A DNA stretch of 64,000 nucleotides, from the NCBI GenBank assembly GCA_900772835.1, contig CAAGSA010000037.1, forward strand, positions 7,218 to 71,217. The letters run 5' to 3'. The notes under the pieces are model-generated. The model was not told where the DNA came from, ran no database searches, and was given only the letters and a program-made list of their open reading frames with translations. The DNA comes from an uncultured Prevotella sp. GTDB taxonomy: Bacteria > Bacteroidota > Bacteroidia > Bacteroidales > Bacteroidaceae. Positions 27,757 through 35,614 of this stretch are shown in pieces. Positions within the stretch are counted from its first letter, which is position 1; every line of letters starts with the position of its first letter. The translations under genes and the position numbers were made by a program.

Positions 27757-29154
27757 ATGGAAACAGAAAAAAGAAAAGGTCAGGCGGCTGCGCCGGAAAC
27801 GGCGACCGTTGCCGTGAGCGACATGACTACAGGGGCGCCGATGCAGAAGATTGTCAGGTTTGCCATACCGCTGGTGCTGGGCTATATCCTCCAGCAGATG
27901 TATCTCATCATCGATGCAGCCATCGTGGGGCGCTGGATCGGCGTGGGCGCACTGGCGGCGGTGGGCGCGTCGGCGTCGATAATGTTTCTCGTGATGGGCT
28001 TCTGCAACGGGGCGAGCGCAGGCTTTGCCATCCCCGTGGCGCAGGCGTTCGGCGCGAAAGAATACAGCAAGATGCGCGTATATGTGGCGAATGCCGTGAG
28101 GGCATCGGCAGTGATAGCGGCTGTGGTCACACTGGTGTCGCTTATGCTGTGCCACAGGATATTGCAGCTCGTGAACACACCTGCCGACATATTTCAGGAT
28201 GCATACATATTCCTCATGTTTCAGTTTGCGGCAATTCCGCTCACGTTCGGCTTCAACCTCTTTGCCGGGCAGATACGTGCCCTGGGCAATTCGCGCCAGC
28301 CGTTCTGTTTTCTCATCACTTCGGCTGTGGTGAACATCCTTCTCGACGTGGTGCTGATTCTCGGCTGCGGCATGGGCGTGGCGGGAGCTGGTCTTGCCAC
28401 ATGGCTCTCGCAGGCGATGTCGGTGGCTCTGTGCCTGTGGTATATCCGCAGCCGCATGCAGCTGCTCATACCCAAGGGCGACGAGCGGCGCTTCGACAAC
28501 AAGCGCACGAGCATCCTGCTGAACAACGGAGTGCCCATGGGGCTGCAGTTCTCCATCACGGGCATCGGACTGATAATGCTGCAGAGCGCAAACAATGCTC
28601 TCGGCACCACCTGCGTGGCGGCGTTCACAGCCTCGCTGCGTATAAAATACCTCTTCATCTGTGTATTCGACAATATCGGTGTGGCAATGGCCACGTTCTG
28701 CGGACAGAACCTCGGAGCGCAGCGCATGGACCGCATTGTGCACGGGGTGAAGGACACCATCTGCCTGATGCTCATATATTTCGTGTTCACGTTTGTTGTA
28801 ATCTATCCCTTTGCCGACTGGATGATGCGCCTCTTCGTGGACAGTGGCGAGGCGGCGGTGGTGTCGCTCGCGGCAGAGTATATGCGCATAACCAATTATT
28901 TCTACCCCATACTCGGTCTTCTCGCAATCCTGCGCTATTCCATCCAGGGACTCGGTTTCAGCAATCTCTCGATGCTGAGCGGAGTGATGGAGATGATAGC
29001 CCGTTGCGGCGTGAGCCTTTGGCTCGTGCCTGTGTTCGGCTGGACGGGAGTCTGCTTCGGCGACCCTGTAGCGTGGATTATGGCAGACATATTCCTCGTG
29101 CCGGCATTCCTGTGGGTGCAGCACAGACTGAAGACCGTGGGCTATAGAGGCTGA
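27757..29154 (+). CDS. MATE-family efflux transporter
   Basis: 465 residues with 12 predicted membrane helices in two related halves. MATE proteins of the inner membrane export cationic drugs or metabolites against Na+ or H+. The pattern PLVLGYILQQMYLIIDAAIVGRWIGVGALAAVGAS (around residues 38-70) is typical of the bacterial DinF/NorM-like branch, as are the second-half LKYLFICVFDNIGVAMATFCGQNLGA-type residues. A charged, cytoplasmic N-terminal tail of about 30 residues precedes the first helix. It converges on the phosphoethanolamine transferase gene with only 12 bases between stops. The substrate cannot be told from sequence. Confidence 0.9.
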   Translation: METEKRKGQAAAPETATVAVSDMTTGAPMQKIVRFAIPLVLGYILQQMYLIIDAAIVGRWIGVGALAAVGASASIMFLVMGFCNGASAGFAIPVAQAFGAKEYSKMRVYVANAVRASAVIAAVVTLVSLMLCHRILQLVNTPADIFQDAYIFLMFQFAAIPLTFGFNLFAGQIRALGNSRQPFCFLITSAVVNILLDVVLILGCGMGVAGAGLATWLSQAMSVALCLWYIRSRMQLLIPKGDERRFDNKRTSILLNNGVPMGLQFSITGIGLIMLQSANNALGTTCVAAFTASLRIKYLFICVFDNIGVAMATFCGQNLGAQRMDRIVHGVKDTICLMLIYFVFTFVVIYPFADWMMRLFVDSGEAAVVSLAAEYMRITNYFYPILGLLAILRYSIQGLGFSNLSMLSGVMEMIARCGVSLWLVPVFGWTGVCFGDPVAWIMADIFLVPAFLWVQHRLKTVGYRG

Positions 29155-29166
29155 CGCGTGTGGGCG

Positions 29167-30870
29167 TTATCTGCTCACACCGTATTTCCTCATCAGTCGG
29201 AAATCGGTGTCGGTGAAGCCCACCTGTTCGAGCGTCACGGGCATGTTGTGGTCGTTCAGATAGCGGCGCGGCGCGGAATGAAGCCTGCGGCTGCCCACGT
29301 TCAGTGAGTCGGCAAGCAGCGGAGTGGCTATGTGGGCGATGCCGAGCATGGAGTGGAACATCGATGCGCTGCTTGCCACGGGTTTCCGGCGGTTTGCCTC
29401 CAGTGTGGGCAGGACGTCAGGGAATGCTGTGCGGTAGGCATCGGACAGCCATACGAGCATGGGCACGTGCAGCTCGTAGTAGGATGGCGATGGCGAGGCG
29501 TGGAGAAAGAGTCGGCGCTCGTCGTCGAACACGTTCTCGCCGTGGTCGGAGGTGTAGAGCATCGCTGCTATGGCGCGCGTGCGGCGCAGCCGGGCGATGA
29601 TTCCGTGCAGGAAGGTGTCGGTGTATCTGATGGTGTTGTCGTAGGCGTTCAGTAGCTGACTCCTGTTGCCGGGCTTCGCCTCCGTGGTGTCGTCGGGACG
29701 GAAGAAGGCGGCACTGCGCGGATAGCGGTCGCGGTAGTTGAAGTGCGACCCATAGCTGTGTATCACCACAAGCTCCTTCTGCCGTTTCTTAGCCAGCACG
29801 CCGTCGAGCATGCGCAGCATGTCGGTGTCGGGTGTGTTTCTGCCTTCGGGGGCGTTCTCCTTGATGAATCGCCATTCGTCGGCCTCTTCGCCGAAGAAGT
29901 CGATGAACGAATGGTTTGGCTTCTGGTTGGATATGAACACGGTGTGGAAGCCTGCCTCGCGGAACGCCCGGATGATGCCTTTCTCGCGGTAGATGCGGTT
30001 GTAGTCTGCCGCCGATGCCGCCGACATGAGCATTGGCACGCTCTTGTGGGTGGTGTTTGATTGCGACATCACGTTGCTGAATGCCACGAGATTTCCCTCG
30101 CGTGCGAGCAGCGGTGTGGTGGGACGGCTGTACCATCCGTAGAGTTGGAACTCGCAGGCGCGAGCCGTTTCGCCGATTACCATCACGTAGATCTGCGGCG
30201 CGCGCTCTTCCGTAGTCAATCTTGCTCCGAACGAGAAGTGGGCTGAACTCTCCTTGTAGTGTGCCGTCAGCTGTGTGCGCTCGGCTGCCATCACCATATT
30301 ATACAGCACGTTGGCTGGATACAGATGCAGCGAGGCGCGGTAGTTGCTGTCGGTGGCATAGCTTGCGCCCATGCACGCCAGTCCGGCGGCGAGCACGCTG
30401 CCGCCAACCGTCCGTTGCCTGCACGTGAAGCTCTCCGGCAGACGTTCGCTGCCGCGAGCCGACATCACCCCGAGGGCGAGCAGCGGCAGGTATATCACGA
30501 ACACGCTCGCCACGCCCGGCACCAGATTGTCGAGCAGTTCCAGTGCCTCGCCCGGATTGGTGGTCACGAGATTGAGGAACATATCCACGGCTATCACTCC
30601 TCTGCCGAAGAGATAGAGCAGCACAATCTGGAAGGCGGCAAGGAATATGAAGAAGAAGAGCCACCATATCATCCTGCCCGGCTTCTTTGCCAGGGTCATC
30701 AGCAGCCAGTAGATGCCGCCTGGCAGCAGCATGTTGGCAAGGCTTGCCCATGGCGACAGGTGCTCCGTGAGGCACAGGGCGGCATTGGGCAGCAGTAGCA
30801 GTGCGATGGTGATGAAGAACAGGTGTGCCGGCTTGAGGCACCATCGGTATACGTTTCTCAGTGTATGCAT
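29167..30870 (-). CDS. Phosphoethanolamine transferase (EptA-like, sulfatase fold)
   Basis: 567 residues. Five membrane segments occupy about residues 12-175, followed by a periplasmic alkaline-phosphatase/sulfatase-fold domain. It transfers phosphoethanolamine from phosphatidylethanolamine to lipid A or another surface glycan, which lowers surface negative charge. Visible active-site parts are VIGETARACEFQLYGW (metal-binding Glu), SNTTHKSVPML with the nucleophilic Thr, and YTSDHGENVFDD with metal-binding Asp-His. The second, similar-strand PCMD-type gene lies 47 bases upstream and may share a transcript. The exact acceptor (lipid A core, glycan or protein) is not determined. Confidence 0.87.
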   Translation of the reverse strand: MHTLRNVYRWCLKPAHLFFITIALLLLPNAALCLTEHLSPWASLANMLLPGGIYWLLMTLAKKPGRMIWWLFFFIFLAAFQIVLLYLFGRGVIAVDMFLNLVTTNPGEALELLDNLVPGVASVFVIYLPLLALGVMSARGSERLPESFTCRQRTVGGSVLAAGLACMGASYATDSNYRASLHLYPANVLYNMVMAAERTQLTAHYKESSAHFSFGARLTTEERAPQIYVMVIGETARACEFQLYGWYSRPTTPLLAREGNLVAFSNVMSQSNTTHKSVPMLMSAASAADYNRIYREKGIIRAFREAGFHTVFISNQKPNHSFIDFFGEEADEWRFIKENAPEGRNTPDTDMLRMLDGVLAKKRQKELVVIHSYGSHFNYRDRYPRSAAFFRPDDTTEAKPGNRSQLLNAYDNTIRYTDTFLHGIIARLRRTRAIAAMLYTSDHGENVFDDERRLFLHASPSPSYYELHVPMLVWLSDAYRTAFPDVLPTLEANRRKPVASSASMFHSMLGIAHIATPLLADSLNVGSRRLHSAPRRYLNDHNMPVTLEQVGFTDTDFRLMRKYGVSR

Positions 30871-30917
30871 ATTTCCGTTGTGGTGTTGTTGTTAGATTCC
30901 GTTGCGGTGTGTGGGTG

Positions 30918-31877
30918 TCAGTAGACGAGGGCCACGTTGTCAATCCACAGCGTGTTGCCGGGTGTGCCGATGTATGCTCCGCCGTGGCTCGACGAGAACT
31001 GCAGCGTTAGGTGGGTGGGCGTTTCTCCCGGTGCAGCCCATCCCGTTTCCTTCACGGGCACGCTCCTGCCCTTGCTGTTGCGTGCGTAGTCGGTGGAGCG
31101 CAGTCCCATCGTGGCGGTGTTGTAGTGGGGGGTGTTGCGTATGTCGCCGTACATTATCTCGTATGTCGCGCCTTCCACCCATCCGTTTGTCGACTTGCCG
31201 TATTTCACCACCAGTGTGCCAACGCGCTTCGCCGTGATGTTGCCCTTGGCGTCCTCGTGGCGCTTTTGCAGATAGAGCACCGTGATGCAGAAGTCCTGTC
31301 CCGGCACGGTGGTCTTTCCGCTGAATCCCGTCTCCTTGATGCGGTTCTTCGTACCCGGCACCGCCACCTTGTAGTCGTAGCGCAGTGCCTTTGGACGCTT
31401 GTTGAATGGGATGCCCCAGTTCATGTTCTTCGGTCCGTCCTTCGTTCCGGTTATCGGTTCCTTCATGTCGCCGAGGTATATGGAGCCTGCGGCGAGCACC
31501 TTTATGTTTATGATGCCAAGTGCCTTGCAGGTCTCGATGTGTGTCATCATCTTTGCGCAGTGGCCGTGTCCGGGGTGAGTGTCGCGGAATACGGAGTTGT
31601 TCGTTTTCACTATTCCCATCACCTTTGCCATCACGTTTGATGAGCCCCACGGCGAACCGCCCATATTGTGGTATGCTCTGTTGTCGTTGATGGTGATGTT
31701 TGGTCCGATGGCATAAACGGTTTTCGTCTTTCCGCCGATTACAGCCGATTCCTTGATGTGTCTCACCACCCAACTGTCCATATTGCCGAAGGCGATGGGT
31801 TCAACCTTTTGTGCGAGTGTGCTGTTTGTTGCGGCGGCAATTGCCAGGCAGCAAACTGTTATCCTGAATCTTTTCAT
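30918..31877 (-). CDS. Secreted PCMD-domain-like protein
   Basis: 319 residues with a signal peptide (MKRFRITVCCLAIAAATNSTLAQ). The body matches my memory of the Bacteroidetes PCMD (putative carbohydrate metabolism) beta-sandwich family: an opening FGNMDSWVVRHIKES, a central NWGIPFNKRPKALRYDYKVAVPG, and a final LTLQFSSSHGGAYIGTPGNTLWIDNVALVY. It carries no sorting tail like its neighbours and no lipobox, so it is probably periplasmic or surface-bound by other means. It may be co-transcribed with the transferase gene downstream. The biochemical role of this family is not established. Confidence 0.7.
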   Translation of the reverse strand: MKRFRITVCCLAIAAATNSTLAQKVEPIAFGNMDSWVVRHIKESAVIGGKTKTVYAIGPNITINDNRAYHNMGGSPWGSSNVMAKVMGIVKTNNSVFRDTHPGHGHCAKMMTHIETCKALGIINIKVLAAGSIYLGDMKEPITGTKDGPKNMNWGIPFNKRPKALRYDYKVAVPGTKNRIKETGFSGKTTVPGQDFCITVLYLQKRHEDAKGNITAKRVGTLVVKYGKSTNGWVEGATYEIMYGDIRNTPHYNTATMGLRSTDYARNSKGRSVPVKETGWAAPGETPTHLTLQFSSSHGGAYIGTPGNTLWIDNVALVY

Positions 31878-31920
31878 AATGCCTGTATATGACTTGGTTT
31901 GTTATATTACGAATATAATG

Positions 31921-31928
31921 CAAAGTTA
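31921..31928 (-). promoter_or_regulatory. -7 element for the PCMD-like gene
   Basis: The minus strand reads TAACTTTG (plus CAAAGTTA). No matching -33 TTTG was found at the usual distance. Confidence 0.45.
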
Positions 31929-31995
31929 CTACAATTCTGTGTAACCCCGTCATGCAGGCTGGGTGTAAAACTGTTCCAAATATCCTAATCATTTA

Positions 31996-32098
31996 TTGAG
32001 AAATGTTCAGAATTGGTCGTATGCGGCAATGCCGCACTCCCATTCCTGTAAAATATCATCAATTCAATGTCGCCCATTCTCAAATTATCCAATTCTTG
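31996..32098. repeat. Direct repeat, copy 1 (with copy 2 at 32172-32274)
   Basis: About 103 bases, nearly identical to 32172-32274 (constant offset 176), containing AATGTTCAGAATTGGTCGTA, TGCCGCACTCCCATTCC and CATTCTCAAATTATCCAATTC. No gene lies in this 440-base gap. Confidence 0.85.
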
Positions 32099-32126
32099 AT
32101 CGAAATGAAATTCATTGATTAATTTT

Positions 32127-32151
32127 TCAAGAATTGGAGAATTTGAGAATG
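32127..32151. repeat. Inverted arm lying between the two direct repeats
   Basis: The reverse complement of the final 24-25 bases of each direct repeat. It pairs perfectly with the end of copy 2 (32251-32274) and with one mismatch to the end of copy 1 (32075-32099). It could form a stable hairpin with either. Confidence 0.8.
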
Positions 32152-32171
32152 AAATCATATTCTTGGAATTA

Positions 32172-32274
32172 TTGGGAAATGTTCAGAATTGGTCGTAAGC
32201 GATAATGCCGCACTCCCATTCCTGTAAAATATCACCAATTCAATGTCGCCCATTCTCAAATTCTCCAATTCTTG
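32172..32274. repeat. Direct repeat, copy 2
   Basis: Second copy of the repeat at 31996-32098, differing at a handful of positions. It ends 45 bases before the stop of the minus-strand gene at 32320. Confidence 0.85.
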
Positions 32275-32319
32275 CCATAAAACAAATACAGTGATTTGTG
32301 CGTGTGCAAACAGGTTGTT

Positions 32320-33609
32320 TTATTTCATTATCTTGAAGCTCTTTGCGCCCTGCTTCACGATATACAGACCGCTGGGGAGGTTGGCTGTAGAACTGCCTGC
32401 ATATATGCCGTTGGCGTTGTATACGGCAGTCTTGCCGGTGGCAGCAGTGGCAGTGGTGATGCCGGCACCAATCTCCTTGTAGTTGCTGAACTCGAGCTTC
32501 TGGCTCGGATTATAATTTCCGCTCGTCTTGTCCAGTTTTTTCACGAAGCAGTAGTCAGCCAAGCCGGTGGACTCGTTATAGGTGTATTCATATTTCTTCG
32601 ATTCCTGCACGGCAAGGTCGTCAGCAGAAGTGCCTTCCGATTCGCTCTCCTCTATGATGTCCTTCCTGTCGTTGTATACTACGGTTTCGCCGTAGGCTTC
32701 AGGGGGAGTTCCCATCGTGGATGATTTCTCTATGGTGATGTAGCTGCCGTTGTCGTCGGTGGACTTGTAATAGAATGATGTTTCAGCCATAGTCATACCG
32801 TAGTATTCGAATGAGAAGGCAAGCTCTCTCTCGGGACCGTTGTATGTGCCGGTTGCAGTTCCGGCGATTTCCATACCGTCTCCCATCATGGATACGTTTG
32901 CCGACTTTATCAGGTTTCCGGAGTCAAAGACTGATTTCTCCATATACTCGTCGAGCATGCCGAGCAGGTTGCCGTTGTATGTTTCCCATATTATATCCTT
33001 GAGCGTTATGGCCATATTGCCGTCTTCGTCGTACATTGTCATGGATATGCTGTTGGCCTTGCCGTCGCTGCCGTATGTGATGTCTATCTTGCCTTCGTCC
33101 ACGAGCCCCGTGTAGGAGTTGTTCGGACCGTAGTATGCGATTCCCGTCAGCTGTCCCTTGTTGTTTCTTGTCACATCGGTGCGCTTGTCCACATAAATGT
33201 GTTCGGGCTCTCTGTCTACAGCACTGGCGTATGATTCCTGGGTGCGTAGCACGAGGTAGCTTGTCTCTACGGTGTCGTATTTGTATTTCGTTCCCGTCTT
33301 CACTCCGTCAGCGTCGCACCATGTGGTGCTGAGCACGTTCCCGTACTGGTCGTAGGTGAAGTTTCTTGTGAGCGTGTATTCCATGGTGCTGCCGGTATAC
33401 TGGTATTCCTTCACGGTGCCTGGCTGATACGTCTTTCCTGCAACCATCGTTCTCTGTGGATTGCAGCTGCGCTTGATGCCGAAAGCCTTGCCGATGATTG
33501 CGGCTGCTTTCCTTGCGTTCTGTACTTGGGCATTCTGTCGCTGTGCGTTTGCAGCGAGTGGCAGGGCGGCTATTGTTGCCGATAGTGCCAGAAGAGTAAA
33601 ATGCTTCAT
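32320..33609 (-). CDS. Secreted protein with a sorting-like tail
   Basis: 429 residues, function unknown. Signal peptide MKHFTLLALSATIAALPLAANAQ. The middle consists of repeated short beta segments of the form TYDQYGNVLSTTW, ARNNKGQLTGIAYYG, TYGSDGKANSISMTMYDEDG; such YD/RHS-like or MORN-like runs recall proteins annotated as DUF4595 or similar in Bacteroidetes. The C-terminal tail reads VYNANGIYAGSSTANLPSGLYIVKQGAKSFKIMK in pattern (described here by key residues: Asn-Gly, Leu-Pro-x-Gly-x-Tyr-Ile-Val, terminal Lys). It is expected to be surface-exposed. No partner gene is obvious. Confidence 0.65.
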   Translation of the reverse strand: MKHFTLLALSATIAALPLAANAQRQNAQVQNARKAAAIIGKAFGIKRSCNPQRTMVAGKTYQPGTVKEYQYTGSTMEYTLTRNFTYDQYGNVLSTTWCDADGVKTGTKYKYDTVETSYLVLRTQESYASAVDREPEHIYVDKRTDVTRNNKGQLTGIAYYGPNNSYTGLVDEGKIDITYGSDGKANSISMTMYDEDGNMAITLKDIIWETYNGNLLGMLDEYMEKSVFDSGNLIKSANVSMMGDGMEIAGTATGTYNGPERELAFSFEYYGMTMAETSFYYKSTDDNGSYITIEKSSTMGTPPEAYGETVVYNDRKDIIEESESEGTSADDLAVQESKKYEYTYNESTGLADYCFVKKLDKTSGNYNPSQKLEFSNYKEIGAGITTATAATGKTAVYNANGIYAGSSTANLPSGLYIVKQGAKSFKIMK

Positions 33610-33702
33610 AATAGATTATTGTTTTATAGTTGGATAAAAGACAACAATCTGAGGGGAATGCCCTTTGATTGTTGCCGATAATATATATACATGTAGTATG
33701 TA

Positions 33703-34929
33703 TTACAGTTCGAGGTCGCCGTCGAAAATCTCGTGCCACGGCAGTCCTTGCTTGTTGAGCTGCTCCATGAATGGATCCGGGTCGAACTCCTCAACGTTCC
33801 ATACGCCCGGACGTCGCCACAGCCCCTTGAAGAACATCATCGCGCCGATCATTGCCGGCACGCCGGTGGTGTAGCTCACGCCCTGCATGCCCGTTTCGAG
33901 GTAGGCGGCGTGGTGGCTGCAGTTGTTGTATACGTAGTAGGTGCGCTCCTTGCCGTCCTTGAGTCCGCGTATGCGGCAGCCGATGCTTGTCTCGCCGTCG
34001 TAGTTCTCGCCCAGGTCCTGCGGGTTGGGCAGCACTGCCTTGAGGAACTGCAGCGGAACGATCTTCACCTTAACCTTCTTCTCCGGTTCGTCAGCCAACG
34101 GGGCCTCGTATTCTATCTCGTCTATGCGCGACATGCCGAGGTTCTGTATGCAGTCGAGATAGGTGAGATACTGCTGTCCGAAGGTCATCCAGAAGCGTGC
34201 GCGCTTGATGGTGGGATAGTTCTTCACCAGCGACTCGATCTCCTCATGGTGGAGCAGGTAGCTCTCCTTGGGGCCTACGTTGGGGTAAGTGAGCGGCTGA
34301 TGTATTTCCAACGGCGCTGTCTCCACCCATTTGCCGTCCTCCCAGTAGAGACCTTTCTGGGTAATCTCGCGGATGTTGATTTCGGGGTTGAAATTGGTGG
34401 CGAAGGCCTTGTGGTGGTTGCCGGCGTTGCAGTCTACGATGTCGAGATACTGAATCTCGTCGAAGTGGTGCTTGGCGGCATATGCAGTGAAGATGCTCGT
34501 CACGCCCGGGTCGAATCCGCAGCCCAGGATGGCAGTCAGTCCTGCATCCTCGAATCGCTTCTTGTATGCCCACTGCCAAGAGTACTCGAAGTGCGCCTCG
34601 TCTTTGGGTTCATAGTTGGCGGTGTCGAGATAGTTCACTCCGCAAGCCAGACAGGCCTCCATGATGGTGAGGTCCTGATAGGGCAGGGCGAGGTTTACGC
34701 AGAGCTCCGGCTTGTAGTCGTTGAACAGAGCCTTGAGCTGCTCCACGTCGTCAGCATCAACCTGTGCGGTCTTGATGTCGGGGTTGCCGATATACTCCTT
34801 GATCTTGTCGCACTTCGACTTTGTGCGGCTTGCAATCATGATGTCGGTGAAGACATCAGAATTCTTTGCAATCTTTACGGCAGCTACGGTGGCAACGCCT
34901 CCGGCACCGATAATAAGTACTTTTCCCAT
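33703..34929 (-). CDS. Carboxynorspermidine dehydrogenase-like (saccharopine dehydrogenase family)
   Basis: 408 residues. The Rossmann start GKVLIIGAGGVATVAAVKIAK and the Sacchrp_dh core (CVNLALPYQDLTIMEACLACGVNYLDTANYEP; GCGFDPGVTSIF) place it in the Lys1-like branch used in Bacteroidetes for norspermidine/spermidine synthesis, where it condenses aspartate semialdehyde with a diamine reductively. It could instead be a true saccharopine dehydrogenase, but I think this less likely given its length and phylum. The decarboxylase partner NspC is not in the window. A short upstream gene lies 12 bases away on the same strand, probably in the same transcript. Confidence 0.85.
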   Translation of the reverse strand: MGKVLIIGAGGVATVAAVKIAKNSDVFTDIMIASRTKSKCDKIKEYIGNPDIKTAQVDADDVEQLKALFNDYKPELCVNLALPYQDLTIMEACLACGVNYLDTANYEPKDEAHFEYSWQWAYKKRFEDAGLTAILGCGFDPGVTSIFTAYAAKHHFDEIQYLDIVDCNAGNHHKAFATNFNPEINIREITQKGLYWEDGKWVETAPLEIHQPLTYPNVGPKESYLLHHEEIESLVKNYPTIKRARFWMTFGQQYLTYLDCIQNLGMSRIDEIEYEAPLADEPEKKVKVKIVPLQFLKAVLPNPQDLGENYDGETSIGCRIRGLKDGKERTYYVYNNCSHHAAYLETGMQGVSYTTGVPAMIGAMMFFKGLWRRPGVWNVEEFDPDPFMEQLNKQGLPWHEIFDGDLEL

Positions 34930-34941
34930 ATTCCTTTTCTT

Positions 34942-35535
34942 TTATTTGATTTCTTCTCCTTTTATTCCCAGTGCGTTCATCAGCGAATAGCCCAGTATCT
35001 CCTGGCGGAAGTTTCCGCCTTCCATCGGCTGCATGGCGAACAGCGTGATGCGTTTGCCATCGTCGTCGATGCGGCGCAGGGCGTGGCGCACTTTGGCGTA
35101 GGTCTCCTCGTCGTCGGGAACTACCATCACGCGCTTTACCTCCTTCTGCGAGCATGCTATCTGTGCCGTTTCGGCGATGAAGTCGCTCTTACTCACGAGT
35201 TCCTCCACGGGATATGCACTGAGGGCGAATTCGCCGAGGTGGTCGTTGAAAGCCTTGCCGTTGATTTCGCCATCGTATTTTGCCGGTGCGAAATTCTCAA
35301 GCTGCGTTTTCTGCTTGTCGTGGATAAGCACCACCTGCACGCTGTTTGCGCCTTCGCGCACTCCTCCGTCGAGTGCTATGCAGTCTATCCATCGGGCGAG
35401 GTCAGCCTTGGGAATGCGTCGCATCAGCATACGCTCGAAGTTCACTGTAAGGTCGAATGCAACCTTGTCTATAAAGTCGGCATCGGCGATGATAACGTTC
35501 TCGCTCCATTTTGCCGGATTCATCATCTTGTCCAT
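34942..35535 (-). CDS. DUF6621-like protein of unknown function
   Basis: 197 residues from the ATG at 35535. An earlier in-frame start at 35568 is ruled out because it lies upstream of the promoter at 35544-35574. In-frame ATGs at 35526 and 35523 are also possible and would leave a slightly longer leader. It is a soluble protein without signal or membrane segment, with mixed alpha/beta pattern. ARWIDCIALDGGVREGANSVQVVLIHDKQKTQ and KRVMVVPDDEETYAKVRHALR are notable only as conserved in look. Its family name is from memory; the function is unknown. It is followed 12 bases later by the carboxynorspermidine dehydrogenase-like gene. Confidence 0.65.
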   Translation of the reverse strand: MDKMMNPAKWSENVIIADADFIDKVAFDLTVNFERMLMRRIPKADLARWIDCIALDGGVREGANSVQVVLIHDKQKTQLENFAPAKYDGEINGKAFNDHLGEFALSAYPVEELVSKSDFIAETAQIACSQKEVKRVMVVPDDEETYAKVRHALRRIDDDGKRITLFAMQPMEGGNFRQEILGYSLMNALGIKGEEIK

Positions 35536-35543
35536 ATCAGTTG

Positions 35544-35574
35544 CAAAGATAATGCAAACCGAACACAATTCAAA
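35544..35574 (-). promoter_or_regulatory. Promoter for the DUF6621-like/polyamine operon
   Basis: The minus strand has TTTG (plus 35571-35574), 19 bases, then TATCTTTG (plus 35544-35551). RNA would start within a few bases of the ATG at 35535, suggesting a leaderless or very short-leader message. Confidence 0.75.
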
Positions 35575-35614
35575 ATGAATTCATTCATTTTTATTGTTGA
35601 GGTGCAGTTTATCT

